A stretch of 64,000 bases of DNA from Akkermansiaceae bacterium UBA956 (lineage in GTDB: Bacteria > Verrucomicrobiota > Verrucomicrobiia > Verrucomicrobiales > Akkermansiaceae), in the NCBI GenBank assembly GCA_002293145.1, contig DBCO01000019.1, positions 1,465 to 65,464 on the forward strand, read 5' to 3'. Position 1 is the stretch's first letter. Every line of letters begins with the position of its first letter. The notes under the pieces were generated by a model. It was not told the DNA's origin. It ran no database searches and saw only the letters and a list, made by a program, of their open reading frames with translations. Below are positions 10,607 to 21,687 of this stretch, in pieces. Made by a program: the position numbers and the translations under genes.

Positions 10607-11722
10607 TTACCAATCTTCACCGATGCCGTAACGGGCACCGATTTCGAGAAGCTCTTCACGCATCGGCCATTCATCAGCACGCTCGCTGACGCTGTGTCGC
10701 TTGCTCGCACCTTTGAGCATCATGCAGCCGGTGTTGTCGCCGATTGCGCGCACTTGATCAACTTCTGCTGGCGTCAAACGCACATCGGGAAGCGGCACAA
10801 ACTCGCGAATCTTATCCTCGATCGGACGCTTGTCATCGCCGGTTTCCTGCAAAAACGTCGGCACTACGCTTTTCACAGCGGGTTGCGAGAGATTCCAGAT
10901 CGAGGCGAATTGAAGCATGGTCAGGCCGTATTTTTCGGCGATGGGGCGCATTTTCTCCATCTTCTCGATGCCGTGTTTCACCCAGCCAGTTGGACGATGG
11001 GTGCGGTGATCGCCAGGCTTGAACTCATGGTCATCTTTGAATTCATCGGTGAAAACGCCACCATAGTCGACGACGCGGGTCAGCACTTTGACGCCATGTT
11101 TATCATACGCATTCAATGCCAAGCCCGCCGGCCAAGGCTCTAACGGATTGAGAATTACCATCGTCCAATCAATCAGCTCCTTGTAGGTCTCGATGTTATG
11201 AATGGTATCGAGAGTGAAACCATTCGCAGGTCCTGGAGCTGTGCCGAGCATCGTGCTGAGCCCCTCTTCTTTCAAGGAACGCATGCCATCCCATACAGCA
11301 TCGCTGGTGTAGCCGATTTCATCGGGATTGTGCAACATGACGAGATCGAAGTGAGAACTTTTGCAACGCTCTAAGGACTTTTCACATGCCATTTTCAAAT
11401 AACTCGCATAACCATCTGCCTTGCGCAGCTCGGGATCGGTGAAGCGTGGATATCCAGTATTGCCCTTGCGTTGGCCTTCGTAAAAATCGTGACCGATCAT
11501 GCCCACCAGACAATATGTCGAGCGATCAACTCCATCCAAGGCCTTGCCTAACATTTCATCAGCACGGCCATTGCCATAAACGTCTGCGGTGACGAAGGTG
11601 CGAAAACCCGATTCGTAAGCGAGACGCAGCGAGTCAATGAATCGCTCCTCGGTCAGCATTTCGCCATAGTGCATAAATCGTCCGCCGCTCCAGGTGCCGT
11701 AGGCTTCTTGTGTGAGTTCCAT
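10607..11722 (-). CDS. Aldo/keto-reductase-fold protein lacking two catalytic-tetrad residues
   Basis: From the ATG giving MELTQEAYGTW the protein has 371 residues; an in-frame start 81 bp upstream adds an unlikely tail. The AKR barrel is recognisable by FVTADVYGNGRADEMLG, LVMLHNP and the C-terminal TPAEVDQV segment. In the usual pattern FDTAxxYG the catalytic Asp is here Val44 (FVTA). The TK(V)G lysine is replaced in LVGMIGHD. Tyr49 and the His of MLHNP remain. It may therefore bind NAD(P) without normal carbonyl reduction, or use another mechanism. It lies 76 bp upstream of the MBL gene on the same strand. Confidence 0.8.
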   Translation of the reverse strand: MELTQEAYGTWSGGRFMHYGEMLTEERFIDSLRLAYESGFRTFVTADVYGNGRADEMLGKALDGVDRSTYCLVGMIGHDFYEGQRKGNTGYPRFTDPELRKADGYASYLKMACEKSLERCKSSHFDLVMLHNPDEIGYTSDAVWDGMRSLKEEGLSTMLGTAPGPANGFTLDTIHNIETYKELIDWTMVILNPLEPWPAGLALNAYDKHGVKVLTRVVDYGGVFTDEFKDDHEFKPGDHRTHRPTGWVKHGIEKMEKMRPIAEKYGLTMLQFASIWNLSQPAVKSVVPTFLQETGDDKRPIEDKIREFVPLPDVRLTPAEVDQVRAIGDNTGCMMLKGASKRHSVSERADEWPMREELLEIGARYGIGEDW

Positions 11723-11930
11723 GTTTGTAAAAGTAGTTGTGTTTGGTGCGGCCAAAGATAGTGCATTTGGCGGAAAGGTCAAAACAAAGCAAAAATTGGT
11801 CATAAAAGTCGAGAATTCGCGAAATGTCGCAGCTACATCGATTTTAGCGTGATGTTGAAATCAATCGTGAAACGATTAAACTGCTTTCAACTTTTCTGCC
11901 CACAGCGCTTTTGCTAGAAATGGATTTATC

Positions 11931-12454
11931 ATGACTGAAATAACAGCCGCTTTGCCTCCATCCACTCCCCCACCCGTTCCAGTGGTGCCGAAAACATCCG
12001 GTCTTGCGATTGCGAGTTTGGTGCTAGCCTTGATCCCCATTTTTTCCATTACCACCATGGCTGCGCTGATTTGTTCCTCGAAGGCGAAAACGGCTGGGCT
12101 TAAATGCTCGTCGATGATAGCAACGAGGAACCAGAGATTCGCGGTTTGAGCACTGCTGATGATGGCGAGCTCCCTCTTCTCATTTCCCCCCTCGCCGATA
12201 TCAGCGGCAACATCAACCCTAAGCCTTATGACAGCCGTGGCGTCTACTTGCGCGTCGATGGCAGCGCAAGAAATGAACGCTATGGATCGAGCCCGAAATC
12301 GCCTCTAGATTGCCCTGAGTGGGACGAAAAAAATCCGCCCCGTAGTGGAAATGCCGGAGTAAGGCAACGATGCTTTCTCCTAACATCTGAAGATCGCGTA
12401 ATAGAATTATTACGAAGCCTAGCGCAATTCATACAATTCTTCATGATTCCATGA
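11931..12454 (+). pseudogene. Decayed DUF4190 / prepilin-like gene
   Basis: The first frame (from 11931) encodes a Pro-rich start and then KTSGLAIASLVLALIPIF, the membrane signature of DUF4190 proteins, but stops at 12149. A second frame from 12104 encodes NPKPYDSRGVYLRVDGSA, resembling the C-terminal segment of verrucomicrobial DUF4190/prepilin-like proteins, and runs to 12454. The two pieces are in different frames, and the roughly 200-residue middle expected for the family is missing. The simplest reading is an internal deletion plus frameshift. An alternative is two unrelated short frames. A programmed frameshift is unlikely because the middle is absent. Confidence 0.45.
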
Positions 12455-12516
12455 TTTTTCCATTTACCTGCGGGGAAAGTCCCGCTACTCTCATCCCAAC
12501 AATACGACTACCATCC

Positions 12517-14466
<1,950 letters not shown>

Positions 14467-14477
14467 TCTCTGTCTAC

Positions 14478-15347
14478 ATGACCTCCACCTCTTACTACTT
14501 TGCCCTAATTGCCAAATCCTTCGGACTTGAGCGCAGAAATAAACGCGTTCTCGAGGCCTCCTCAGAGATGAGTTTGCTGCGCGAAGCCGAATACCATCTG
14601 GGTTTAGTTTTGTGGGAAAAAATCGAACCCATCGAAGAGCTTTCCGTCGAGTACTGGAATCTGCGCAAGCAGATGAAGGGATTTACGGAAATGAGAAAAA
14701 AAATGGATGAGCTCAATGAACAGTTAACTGAATTACAACTACAAAGAGCGGAAATTCTAAACAGTGAGAACCCCGAACAATTAGAAGTAGAAATGCAGCG
14801 TTCACAATTAATGCTGTATATGGAAAAACTCACAAACGAAAGAGACATGGTGTTGCGGAGGGCTAAAGAGCTACGCCGCGTTCACGAAGGCTTGCTGACC
14901 AAAATCGAAGTAATTAAGCGTGACAAATATCCAGAAGAAAAAATCATAGAAGTAGAGCAATCGATTGATGATCTCAAAAAAGAGTTCCGTGCACTGAAGC
15001 TTCGCCGCCAAGAACTGGCAGAAGCACTAGATCAAGGAGATCGTGACATTGATGAGAATGAAAAAAAACTTGCAGCATTCAAGCAAGTCAAACGCGATGA
15101 AGCTGCTTTGATTTTCCAAGAGCTTGGGCTGATCAATCGCGAGCTTTCACAGTTGCGATCGGAAGTCGGTTCTGTCGAAAGTGAGATACGCCAGTTGCAA
15201 TCAGAAGTAGGTCGCTACATCAGTCGCTACACAAAGCGCAATCCCGTATGCAATAAAATCGCTAAACCAGAACGCGCCATGGTGGAAGTCATGCGCATGT
15301 TGCGCATTTCCATCTCGATGAATCGCAAACTAGCCGACTTCAAGTAA
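14478..15347 (+). CDS. Coiled-coil protein of unknown function
   Basis: This 289-residue protein has no recognised catalytic domain. Residues about 55-235 are strongly charged with heptad-like Leu/Ile spacing (ELNEQLTELQLQR, QSIDDLKKEFRALKLRRQEL, NRELSQLRSEVGSVESEI), indicating long coiled coils. A conserved-looking basic C-terminal part follows (RYTKRNPVCNKIAKPERAM). There is no signal peptide or membrane segment, so it is probably cytosolic. It starts 11 bp after acs, suggesting co-expression. Its last 18 bp overlap the 3' end of the convergent metal ATPase gene. I cannot assign a function. Confidence 0.75.
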   Translation: MTSTSYYFALIAKSFGLERRNKRVLEASSEMSLLREAEYHLGLVLWEKIEPIEELSVEYWNLRKQMKGFTEMRKKMDELNEQLTELQLQRAEILNSENPEQLEVEMQRSQLMLYMEKLTNERDMVLRRAKELRRVHEGLLTKIEVIKRDKYPEEKIIEVEQSIDDLKKEFRALKLRRQELAEALDQGDRDIDENEKKLAAFKQVKRDEAALIFQELGLINRELSQLRSEVGSVESEIRQLQSEVGRYISRYTKRNPVCNKIAKPERAMVEVMRMLRISISMNRKLADFK

Positions 15348-17255
15348 CTTATTTTTTCTCTCTGTCATCAAGAGACGAAGGGAATTCAGCACGACAATCA
15401 AAGTCGAGCCTTCATGCCCTAAAACACCGAGTGGCAGCGGTAGTTTGTAGCCAATGCTGCCGATGCACAGCAAAACCAGCACACTTAACGAAATCACCAG
15501 ATTTTGTCGAATGATCGATCTGCAGCGGCGGCTCAGCGTCAACGCGGTAAGAACATTATCTAGTCGATCATTCAACAATATTACATCCGCCTGCTCCAGC
15601 ACCGCATCAGAACCTCGCAGCCCCATACCAATCGAAATGTCTGCAACCGCCAGCGAAGGAGCATCATTGATTCCATCGCCAACCATAGCCACTACTTCGC
15701 CTTGATTTCTCCACTCGGCGATCGCAGCGACTTTGTCCTCGGGATGAAGACCAGAGCGCGAGTCATCGAGCCCGAGTTCTTTCGATAGTAAAGCGGCAGA
15801 TTCAGGTCGATCTCCCGTAAGCATGGTCACCTTGATCCCCATCGCATGGAGACGTTGAATCATGGCTTTACTCTCCAGTCGTGGCGCATCACGCAAAATG
15901 ATGCGCCCTGCGACAACACCAGCATCCACAAGCACCTCCGTATATCCAGGCTCAGGATTCGGGAATTTCTGCACCGCTGATTCAGCGGAAAAATATGAGC
16001 GACGTCCTTGTTTCACCGCTTGCCCTTGGTAGTTACCCTCGACGCCTTGACCCGCTAGAGATTGATAATCTTGTATGGCACCAGCACGGGCGCCATGTTG
16101 CTTAAGCCACTCAGCGGCAATGGCTCGGGACAATGGATGCGTCGATTGCTGAGACAATGCAGCAGCAGACTCTAACACCACTTGTTTTCCCGATTCCGGA
16201 AATGACTCGATAGCCGTGATGACAAAGTCCCCCTTGGTTAAGGTCCCCGTTTTGTCGACAGCTAAACGTTGAATCGTCGCGAGATTTTCGAGAGCGACCC
16301 CACCTCGGAACAAAACGCCGCGCCGTGCTGCTGATGCGATTCCTGCGAGAATTGCGCTAGGGATCGAGATTACCAAAGCACAGGGAGAGCACACGACAAG
16401 CAAGGTCATAGCACGATAGAGCGCGGAGGGATCCGCGGCAGAAGTTCCAAATGCCGGCATGCCCTGGACCCAATGCCACCAGGCAAAAGCAGCAAAGCTC
16501 AAGGCAAGTATGGAAAGCGTATAGGTGGTGCCGAAACGATCCGTGAACCGCTGCGAAGGCGCTTTACTCGCTTGTGCATCGCGAATCAAACGGATGATTT
16601 TGCCATGAGCGCTCTCAGACGGCAGTCGCAGCACTTCGGCATCCAATGCCCCCCAAGTATTGAGAGTGCCACCAAAAACCGTGTCTTGAAGTCCTTTTTC
16701 TACAGGAACTGATTCACCCGTGAGCATCGATTCATCAGCCGCCGTAGCTCCTAGCACGACACAAGCATCGACCGGAAATTGCGAGCCTGGAAAAATCCGC
16801 ACGCGATCTCCAACAGCCAGCGAGTCCACCGGGATTTCGACCAACGAACCATCCGCATTCACCCGAGTTGCCGCCTTCGGCGAATCCTGAAACAACGAGC
16901 GAATTTCCTTTTCTGTGCGCGCCATCGCCATAGCTTCCAGCGCACCACTCAACGAGAACAAAAACAACAGCACGGATCCCTCCCACCACGCGCCAATGAA
17001 GGCTGCACCAATCGCCACCGCTAGCATCAGGAAATGAATGTCGAGCTTGCCCTTAAAGCCCGCTGACCAGGCCTCGATCAAAGCGTCCCAACCACCCGCA
17101 ACATAAGAGATCATATAGCATGCCAATGCCACTTGATGAATGCCGGATTGCCTATCAAAATAAACACCAGCTAGCAGAAAAAAACCACATACAAGGGCGG
17201 ACGATAAATGAATTTTCCACTCTCCCGGAACGGACGATGGTTTTTTGCTGCTCAT
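15330..17255 (-). CDS. PIB-4-type metal-exporting P-type ATPase
   Basis: This 641-residue P-type ATPase has the dephosphorylation loop TGES (179-182), the phosphorylation motif DKTGTLT with Asp334, the STHPLSRAI nucleotide-binding HP motif and the hinge GDGINDAPS. The transmembrane metal site reads SPC (290-292) rather than CPC, and the last membrane helix carries HEGST (from about 614). These two signatures plus the absence of an N-terminal HMA domain mark the PIB-4 group (CzcP/CtpD/CoaT-like), which exports Co2+, Fe2+ or Zn2+. The cation cannot be fixed from sequence. No metalloregulator gene is adjacent. Confidence 0.93.
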   Translation of the reverse strand: MSSKKPSSVPGEWKIHLSSALVCGFFLLAGVYFDRQSGIHQVALACYMISYVAGGWDALIEAWSAGFKGKLDIHFLMLAVAIGAAFIGAWWEGSVLLFLFSLSGALEAMAMARTEKEIRSLFQDSPKAATRVNADGSLVEIPVDSLAVGDRVRIFPGSQFPVDACVVLGATAADESMLTGESVPVEKGLQDTVFGGTLNTWGALDAEVLRLPSESAHGKIIRLIRDAQASKAPSQRFTDRFGTTYTLSILALSFAAFAWWHWVQGMPAFGTSAADPSALYRAMTLLVVCSPCALVISIPSAILAGIASAARRGVLFRGGVALENLATIQRLAVDKTGTLTKGDFVITAIESFPESGKQVVLESAAALSQQSTHPLSRAIAAEWLKQHGARAGAIQDYQSLAGQGVEGNYQGQAVKQGRRSYFSAESAVQKFPNPEPGYTEVLVDAGVVAGRIILRDAPRLESKAMIQRLHAMGIKVTMLTGDRPESAALLSKELGLDDSRSGLHPEDKVAAIAEWRNQGEVVAMVGDGINDAPSLAVADISIGMGLRGSDAVLEQADVILLNDRLDNVLTALTLSRRCRSIIRQNLVISLSVLVLLCIGSIGYKLPLPLGVLGHEGSTLIVVLNSLRLLMTERKNKLLEVG

Positions 17256-17387
17256 GGCTCACATTGACATCGTTACATCCTGAAATCTAGAACCAAATAC
17301 CTTCTCGCTGTTCATATCTTTGCAATCATAGCGCAAGAATTACGCAGTACTTGTCGATACACATCATTACGGTGAACATGAGTACGT

Positions 17388-17834
17388 ATGAAAACAATCA
17401 TCACCGCACTGGATTTCTCTAATGCATTCCCAAATGTCCTCGACGCCGCGCTGCAGATGGCAGATCTCCAAGATGCTATCTTGCACATCATTCATGTGTT
17501 AGAACCCGAGCCTACCTACACAGCCTACGGGATGACACCCGAAGAATTCCCTGCGATTCAAGTATTTCAAAACGAATCACAGCGCCGCGCTGAAGCACTG
17601 CTCAATGATGCTGTCGCAAAAGCAAGAACACGCGTGAAAGATGTGCGCGCCGAATTGATAATCGGTTCACCCCTGCACTCGATTATCGACTACGCCCAAA
17701 AGCATAAAGCCGACTTAATCGTCATCGGCACTCACTGCCATGGAGTAGTCGCCGCGTTGCTTATTGGCAGCGTCGCCGAAGGGCTAGTTCGCAAAGCGAT
17801 GTGCCCGACATTAGTCATTCCTTGCGCTCCCTAA
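17388..17834 (+). CDS. Universal stress protein (UspA family)
   Basis: This 148-residue single Usp domain has the fold landmarks ITALDFS at the N-terminus, DAILHIIHV, and a C-terminal GTHCHGVVAALLIGSVAEGLVRKA segment followed by CPTLVIP. The ATP-binding pattern GxxGx9GS is slightly altered, with Cys at the second glycine, so nucleotide binding is uncertain. It is transcribed divergently from the metal ATPase (132 bp between starts) and ends at a strong bidirectional terminator shared with ilvD. Confidence 0.9.
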   Translation: MKTIITALDFSNAFPNVLDAALQMADLQDAILHIIHVLEPEPTYTAYGMTPEEFPAIQVFQNESQRRAEALLNDAVAKARTRVKDVRAELIIGSPLHSIIDYAQKHKADLIVIGTHCHGVVAALLIGSVAEGLVRKAMCPTLVIPCAP

Positions 17835-17850
17835 CCGATACAATATCCAC

Positions 17851-17884
17851 AAAAAAAGGCGGTGAGATGATCACCGCCTTTTTC
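17851..17884. terminator. Bidirectional rho-independent terminator
   Basis: A perfect 8-bp stem GGCGGTGA (17858-17865) and TCACCGCC (17871-17878) with a 5-base loop is preceded by a run of seven A and followed by a run of T. It can act on both strands, ending the stress-protein gene (plus) and ilvD (minus), which converge here. Confidence 0.92.
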
Positions 17885-17906
17885 ATTTGAGATCAGAGAT
17901 AAAATC

Positions 17907-19613
17907 TCACAGATACTTATCGGTGACCGCGCCTTCAGAGGCGCTCGTCACCAACTTCGCATACTTCGCAAGCACACCATAACGATAACGCGGCTCGGGC
18001 TGCACCCACAAGGCGCGACGCGTGGCCAACTCATCATCACTAAGGGATACATCAATGCGATTCGTTTCTGCATCGATGACAATCTCATCGCCATCACGCA
18101 ACAATGCGATATTACCACCCACGAAGGCTTCTGGTGTGATGTGCCCGACCACGAACCCGTGACTACCACCTGAGAATCGACCATCGGTAATCAATGCCAC
18201 ATCTTTTCCAAGACCAAGGCCCATGACGGCGCTGGTTGGCCCGAGCATTTCTCGCATACCTGGGCCTCCTTTCGGCCCTTCCATTCGGATAACAAGTACG
18301 TCACGCTTCTGAATTTTCTTCGCAAGAATCGCCTTCATGGCATCATCTTCAGAGTCAAACACGCGCGCATTACCGACGAATTTCTCTCCTTCCTTACCGG
18401 AAATTTTTGCCACTGCACCACCTTCAGCGAGATTGCCGCGAAGGATGCGCAAGTGACTATCTTTTTTCAGCGGGTTAGAAATCGGACGAATGATCTGTTG
18501 GTCGGCAGGATAGTAGATCGGGGATTTTTCCAAATTCTCACGCATCGTTCGGCCCGTTACAGTCATGCAATCACCGTGCAAAAGACCAGCCTCAAGAAGC
18601 ATGCGCATCAAGGGAACGGTGCCGCCGATGCGCACCAAATCTGCCATCACATACTTGCCGCTCGGCTTGAGGTCTGCCAAAACGGGCACGTTCGCGCCGA
18701 TCCGCGCAAAATCGTCAATAGTAATTTCTACTCCTGCGGCATGAGCCATAGCGGGAATGTGCAAGCAAGCATTGGTCGAACCACCGAGAGCGATCAAGAC
18801 GGTAATCGCATTCTCGAAGGCCTCCTTGGTCATGATCTCACGAGGCTTGATGCCCAGATTGATCATGTTGAGCACGGCGGCCCCGGCATCGAAGCAATCA
18901 CGCATTTTGTCATCGCTGATGGCAGCTTGTGCAGAGCTGTTCGGCAAACTCATGCCCAGGGCTTCGATCGCACTAGCCATCGTGTTCGCCGTATACATGC
19001 CACCGCATGAACCAGGACCGGGAATCGCGCAGCGTTCAACAGTGTCAAGCTCTTCATCGCTATACTCACCTCCTGCATGCTTGCCTACAGCTTCAAACAC
19101 TGAAACAATATCGAGATCTTTCTTTTCACCCTTAATCGTGGCGCAGCCCGGAAGAATCGTGCCGCCATAAACGAACACAGAAGGACGATTCATGCGGCCC
19201 ATGGCCATGATGCAACCTGGCATGTTTTTATCGCAACCACCAATCGCCACAAAGCCATCCATGCCTTCGCAGCCGACTACGGTTTCGATCGAATCTGCGA
19301 TCACCTCACGTGATACAAGGCTGTATTTCATGCCCTCAGTGCCCATTGATATGCCATCGGAAATTGTGATTGTATTGAAAACGACCGATTTCCCACCAGC
19401 AGCGTCAATACCCTTAGCGGACTCGCGCGCTAACTTGTCAATATGCACGTTGCAGGGAGTGACTTCACTCCAAGTCGATGCTACGCCAATTTGAGCCTTG
19501 GCAAAATCTTCTTTTTCAAAGCCCACGGCGTAGAGCATCGCTCTGCTAGGTGCGCGGTCGGGACCATCCAGCATGGGACTGGAAAACTTGCGGAAATCTG
19601 AGGAATCGCTCAT
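17907..19613 (-). CDS. ilvD: Dihydroxy-acid dehydratase
   Basis: This 568-residue protein has the IlvD/Edd motifs GGCDKNMPGC (Fe-S ligand, about 125-134) and PGPGSCGGMYTANTM (third cysteine), with SDGISMG and GRFSGG further on. Three conserved cysteines at about 54, 127 and 198 fit the [2Fe-2S]-type enzymes. It dehydrates dihydroxy acids to 2-keto acids in branched-chain amino-acid synthesis. No other ilv gene is in the window. It ends at the bidirectional terminator and is preceded by a possible terminator of the upstream gene. Confidence 0.97.
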   Translation of the reverse strand: MSDSSDFRKFSSPMLDGPDRAPSRAMLYAVGFEKEDFAKAQIGVASTWSEVTPCNVHIDKLARESAKGIDAAGGKSVVFNTITISDGISMGTEGMKYSLVSREVIADSIETVVGCEGMDGFVAIGGCDKNMPGCIMAMGRMNRPSVFVYGGTILPGCATIKGEKKDLDIVSVFEAVGKHAGGEYSDEELDTVERCAIPGPGSCGGMYTANTMASAIEALGMSLPNSSAQAAISDDKMRDCFDAGAAVLNMINLGIKPREIMTKEAFENAITVLIALGGSTNACLHIPAMAHAAGVEITIDDFARIGANVPVLADLKPSGKYVMADLVRIGGTVPLMRMLLEAGLLHGDCMTVTGRTMRENLEKSPIYYPADQQIIRPISNPLKKDSHLRILRGNLAEGGAVAKISGKEGEKFVGNARVFDSEDDAMKAILAKKIQKRDVLVIRMEGPKGGPGMREMLGPTSAVMGLGLGKDVALITDGRFSGGSHGFVVGHITPEAFVGGNIALLRDGDEIVIDAETNRIDVSLSDDELATRRALWVQPEPRYRYGVLAKYAKLVTSASEGAVTDKYL

Positions 19614-19670
19614 GCGTGAAAATTATCGTGATTCTCGAGTAAAGGTCAAGAATGCGTAACGACTTGCATA

Positions 19671-19696
19671 AGAAAATATCTCACTGCTTTGTGAGA
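19671..19696 (-). terminator. Possible terminator after the DUF-type membrane gene
   Basis: Read on the minus strand, the stem TCTCAC-AAAGCA-GTGAGA (19696-19679) is followed by TATTTTCTT. It begins 2 bp after the stop codon of the 19699-20562 gene. The stem is only 6 bp, so this is a weak call. Confidence 0.45.
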
Positions 19697-19698
19697 CA

Positions 19699-20562
19699 TC
19701 ATGCGCGACTAAACAACTTAGCCAAATGAAAGCCGCCTAATGAAACGATGCCGCACAAGAATGGGGCGACGAAAATCCGAAATGCTGTTGTCCAAACTAA
19801 CATCGGCTGCATCAGCCCGAAGAGTTGCACTTTCTGCTGCCACATTAGCGCAAAAAGATAAGGCAGCACCACCAGCATCGCACTTAGATTCATTACGAAA
19901 GCCGCAATCGCCGCTGCGCGAAAGGCGTGTTTGCCCAGCGTATGGATGCGGATGCGGAAAATCACCGCGCCGGTGATCAGCCCGACAAGACAGTGTGCCA
20001 TTGCCAGCCAGGCTAGATGTTTCATGAAAGAATCTTGCGCGCCGGCATCTAAAACCTCCTGCGGCAAGGGCGGAGCAAAAGAGCTAAACAAGCTCACCAC
20101 AAAGGCCAACATGACGACCGCACCCAAGGTAATCCGTAGCATAGCCTGCCGTGTATCTAGCAAAACTCGCAAGCTTTCCTGTTGCGCGTGAAAAGCATTC
20201 ACCTGATTGCCGTAGTCGCGCCAAGCTTGTAGCTCCGTTTCGAGTTTTAGATCTTTTCCCGAAACCACAATGGGCTCTGCGCTAGGTGAAGCATTGACAT
20301 CTCCCAATACTGCTTGCTGGGTGTCATTTCCGCTCGGTTTCGCGGGAGCTTCCGGCGTAGCCGGTTTATTTTGCGAGGGAATCAACATCGCAAAAGCACC
20401 TGCAAACCCGCCAGACAATAAAACTGTTAGCTGCTGCGTTACATTACCCCGCACAGTTTCCCATGCTTTTCCACCTTGACCTAAGAGATGCATCACAAGA
20501 TAAGCCACGGCACCAGTGCCGGCAAATATCAGCAACTTGCGAATCTTGATTGATTTTTCCAT
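19699..20562 (-). CDS. Membrane protein of unknown function
   Basis: From the ATG giving MEKSIKIRKLL the protein has 287 residues. Hydrophobic segments lie at the N-terminus (LLIFAGTGAVAYLVMHLL and LSGGFAGAFAMLI). After a Pro/Ala-rich linker and a charged stretch with LETELQAWRDYGNQ there are four more towards the C-terminus, about six in all. No known domain is recognised. An upstream in-frame ATG (20601) would add 13 residues. It follows the pseudoprotease gene by 62 bp on the same strand and may be co-transcribed with it. Confidence 0.75.
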   Translation of the reverse strand: MEKSIKIRKLLIFAGTGAVAYLVMHLLGQGGKAWETVRGNVTQQLTVLLSGGFAGAFAMLIPSQNKPATPEAPAKPSGNDTQQAVLGDVNASPSAEPIVVSGKDLKLETELQAWRDYGNQVNAFHAQQESLRVLLDTRQAMLRITLGAVVMLAFVVSLFSSFAPPLPQEVLDAGAQDSFMKHLAWLAMAHCLVGLITGAVIFRIRIHTLGKHAFRAAAIAAFVMNLSAMLVVLPYLFALMWQQKVQLFGLMQPMLVWTTAFRIFVAPFLCGIVSLGGFHLAKLFSRA

Positions 20563-20624
20563 ACGCAACACAGACCTAGCAGCAGATCCAAGCGAGTGCA
20601 AGATTTCTTCCGAGAGTCAGTATT

Positions 20625-21671
20625 TTAACGCGGCGCAACAGTAGCATCCGCCTTGTTTTTCATCGCTTGCGTGAGCAGACGCGAAATGACATCGCGCAAT
20701 TCTTCCACTGGAATCGCAAAACTTTCGGCGCGATTCGCACGGGCAATGTTCATGCCAATGCAGCGACCTTCCAGATCTAACAAAGGACCACCTACTGTAG
20801 CACGATTACCTTGCACATCGTGTTGCAAAACGCGCGGAAACCCACTACGTCGTTTGGAGTAATCACCGCTCATCGTATCATTGCGCGTTTGCTGAGCACC
20901 AAATGTATCAGCCCGTCCCATCAACTCTACCTCAGCTGTCACCTGCTTGTCCTTGCGAAGATAAACGACGGTAATTTTTTCTCCCACTCGGCGGTCTTTC
21001 ATGATCTCAGCCACATCGTCTCGCTTGGTGATTTTCTGATCGGCAATCTTGATAATCTTGTCACCCTTGCGCAGACCTGCAAGATACGCACCACTTTTTT
21101 CAGGAATTTCACCAATCTCTAATCCTGATTTTTCCTCTTTAATTTCAATGCCCAAAACGGCACCACCTTCGGCTCGGATTTCGCGAGCATTAGCACTGAT
21201 AATGCCCAGTTGAGGCCAGCGCTCCCGACGAGTCGTCGCCCCATTCGTCACCACCCAAGTTCCCTGCTCAACTTGGCCATTATCGGCAAAATGAACAACC
21301 TTTAAGCCTGTGGCATCGGTTTTTAGTAAGCAAACATCCCACGCTGGATCAGTGGCTACAATTTGCACGGGTTCATACTGCGTAGCTCCGATGCGCAATT
21401 TCAGATCGCTGGACTCAGTCACTTCGCTCGCCTTTGTAATGACGTATCCCGTTTCTTGCACCACGATCCCATAGGCTATTTCCTTCCGGCCACTGTAGAT
21501 CACAGCACTGAACTGAGACAAAGATTGTTTTGGGCGCTCAAGCAGCCCATGCATCAGAGAGCCATTGCTACGGTACTCTGATTCGAGCGTTTCGTAGCCC
21601 TGCGTGAATGAGCTCATGCAAACCGCCAGCATCAGTAATGTTGTGGGGATCATCTTTTTCATATTCGTCAT
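20625..21671 (-). CDS. HtrA-like pseudoprotease with a PDZ domain inserted in the trypsin fold
   Basis: From the ATG giving MTNMKKM the protein has 348 residues and a signal peptide. The first trypsin-like half is clear, but GYVITKASEV has Ser82 where the catalytic His should be (compare LTAAHV in the neighbour). Asp112 remains in WDVCLLK. The serine loop reads ATVGGPLLD, with Val293 in place of Ser. A PDZ domain (about 170-250) lies between LGIISANAR and the serine loop, rather than after it. It probably binds peptides without cutting them. It starts 16 bp downstream of the active HtrA gene. An ATG at 21662 is an alternative start. Confidence 0.85.
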   Translation of the reverse strand: MTNMKKMIPTTLLMLAVCMSSFTQGYETLESEYRSNGSLMHGLLERPKQSLSQFSAVIYSGRKEIAYGIVVQETGYVITKASEVTESSDLKLRIGATQYEPVQIVATDPAWDVCLLKTDATGLKVVHFADNGQVEQGTWVVTNGATTRRERWPQLGIISANAREIRAEGGAVLGIEIKEEKSGLEIGEIPEKSGAYLAGLRKGDKIIKIADQKITKRDDVAEIMKDRRVGEKITVVYLRKDKQVTAEVELMGRADTFGAQQTRNDTMSGDYSKRRSGFPRVLQHDVQGNRATVGGPLLDLEGRCIGMNIARANRAESFAIPVEELRDVISRLLTQAMKNKADATVAPR

Positions 21672-21687
21672 AAAAATGCTGCGTTGC

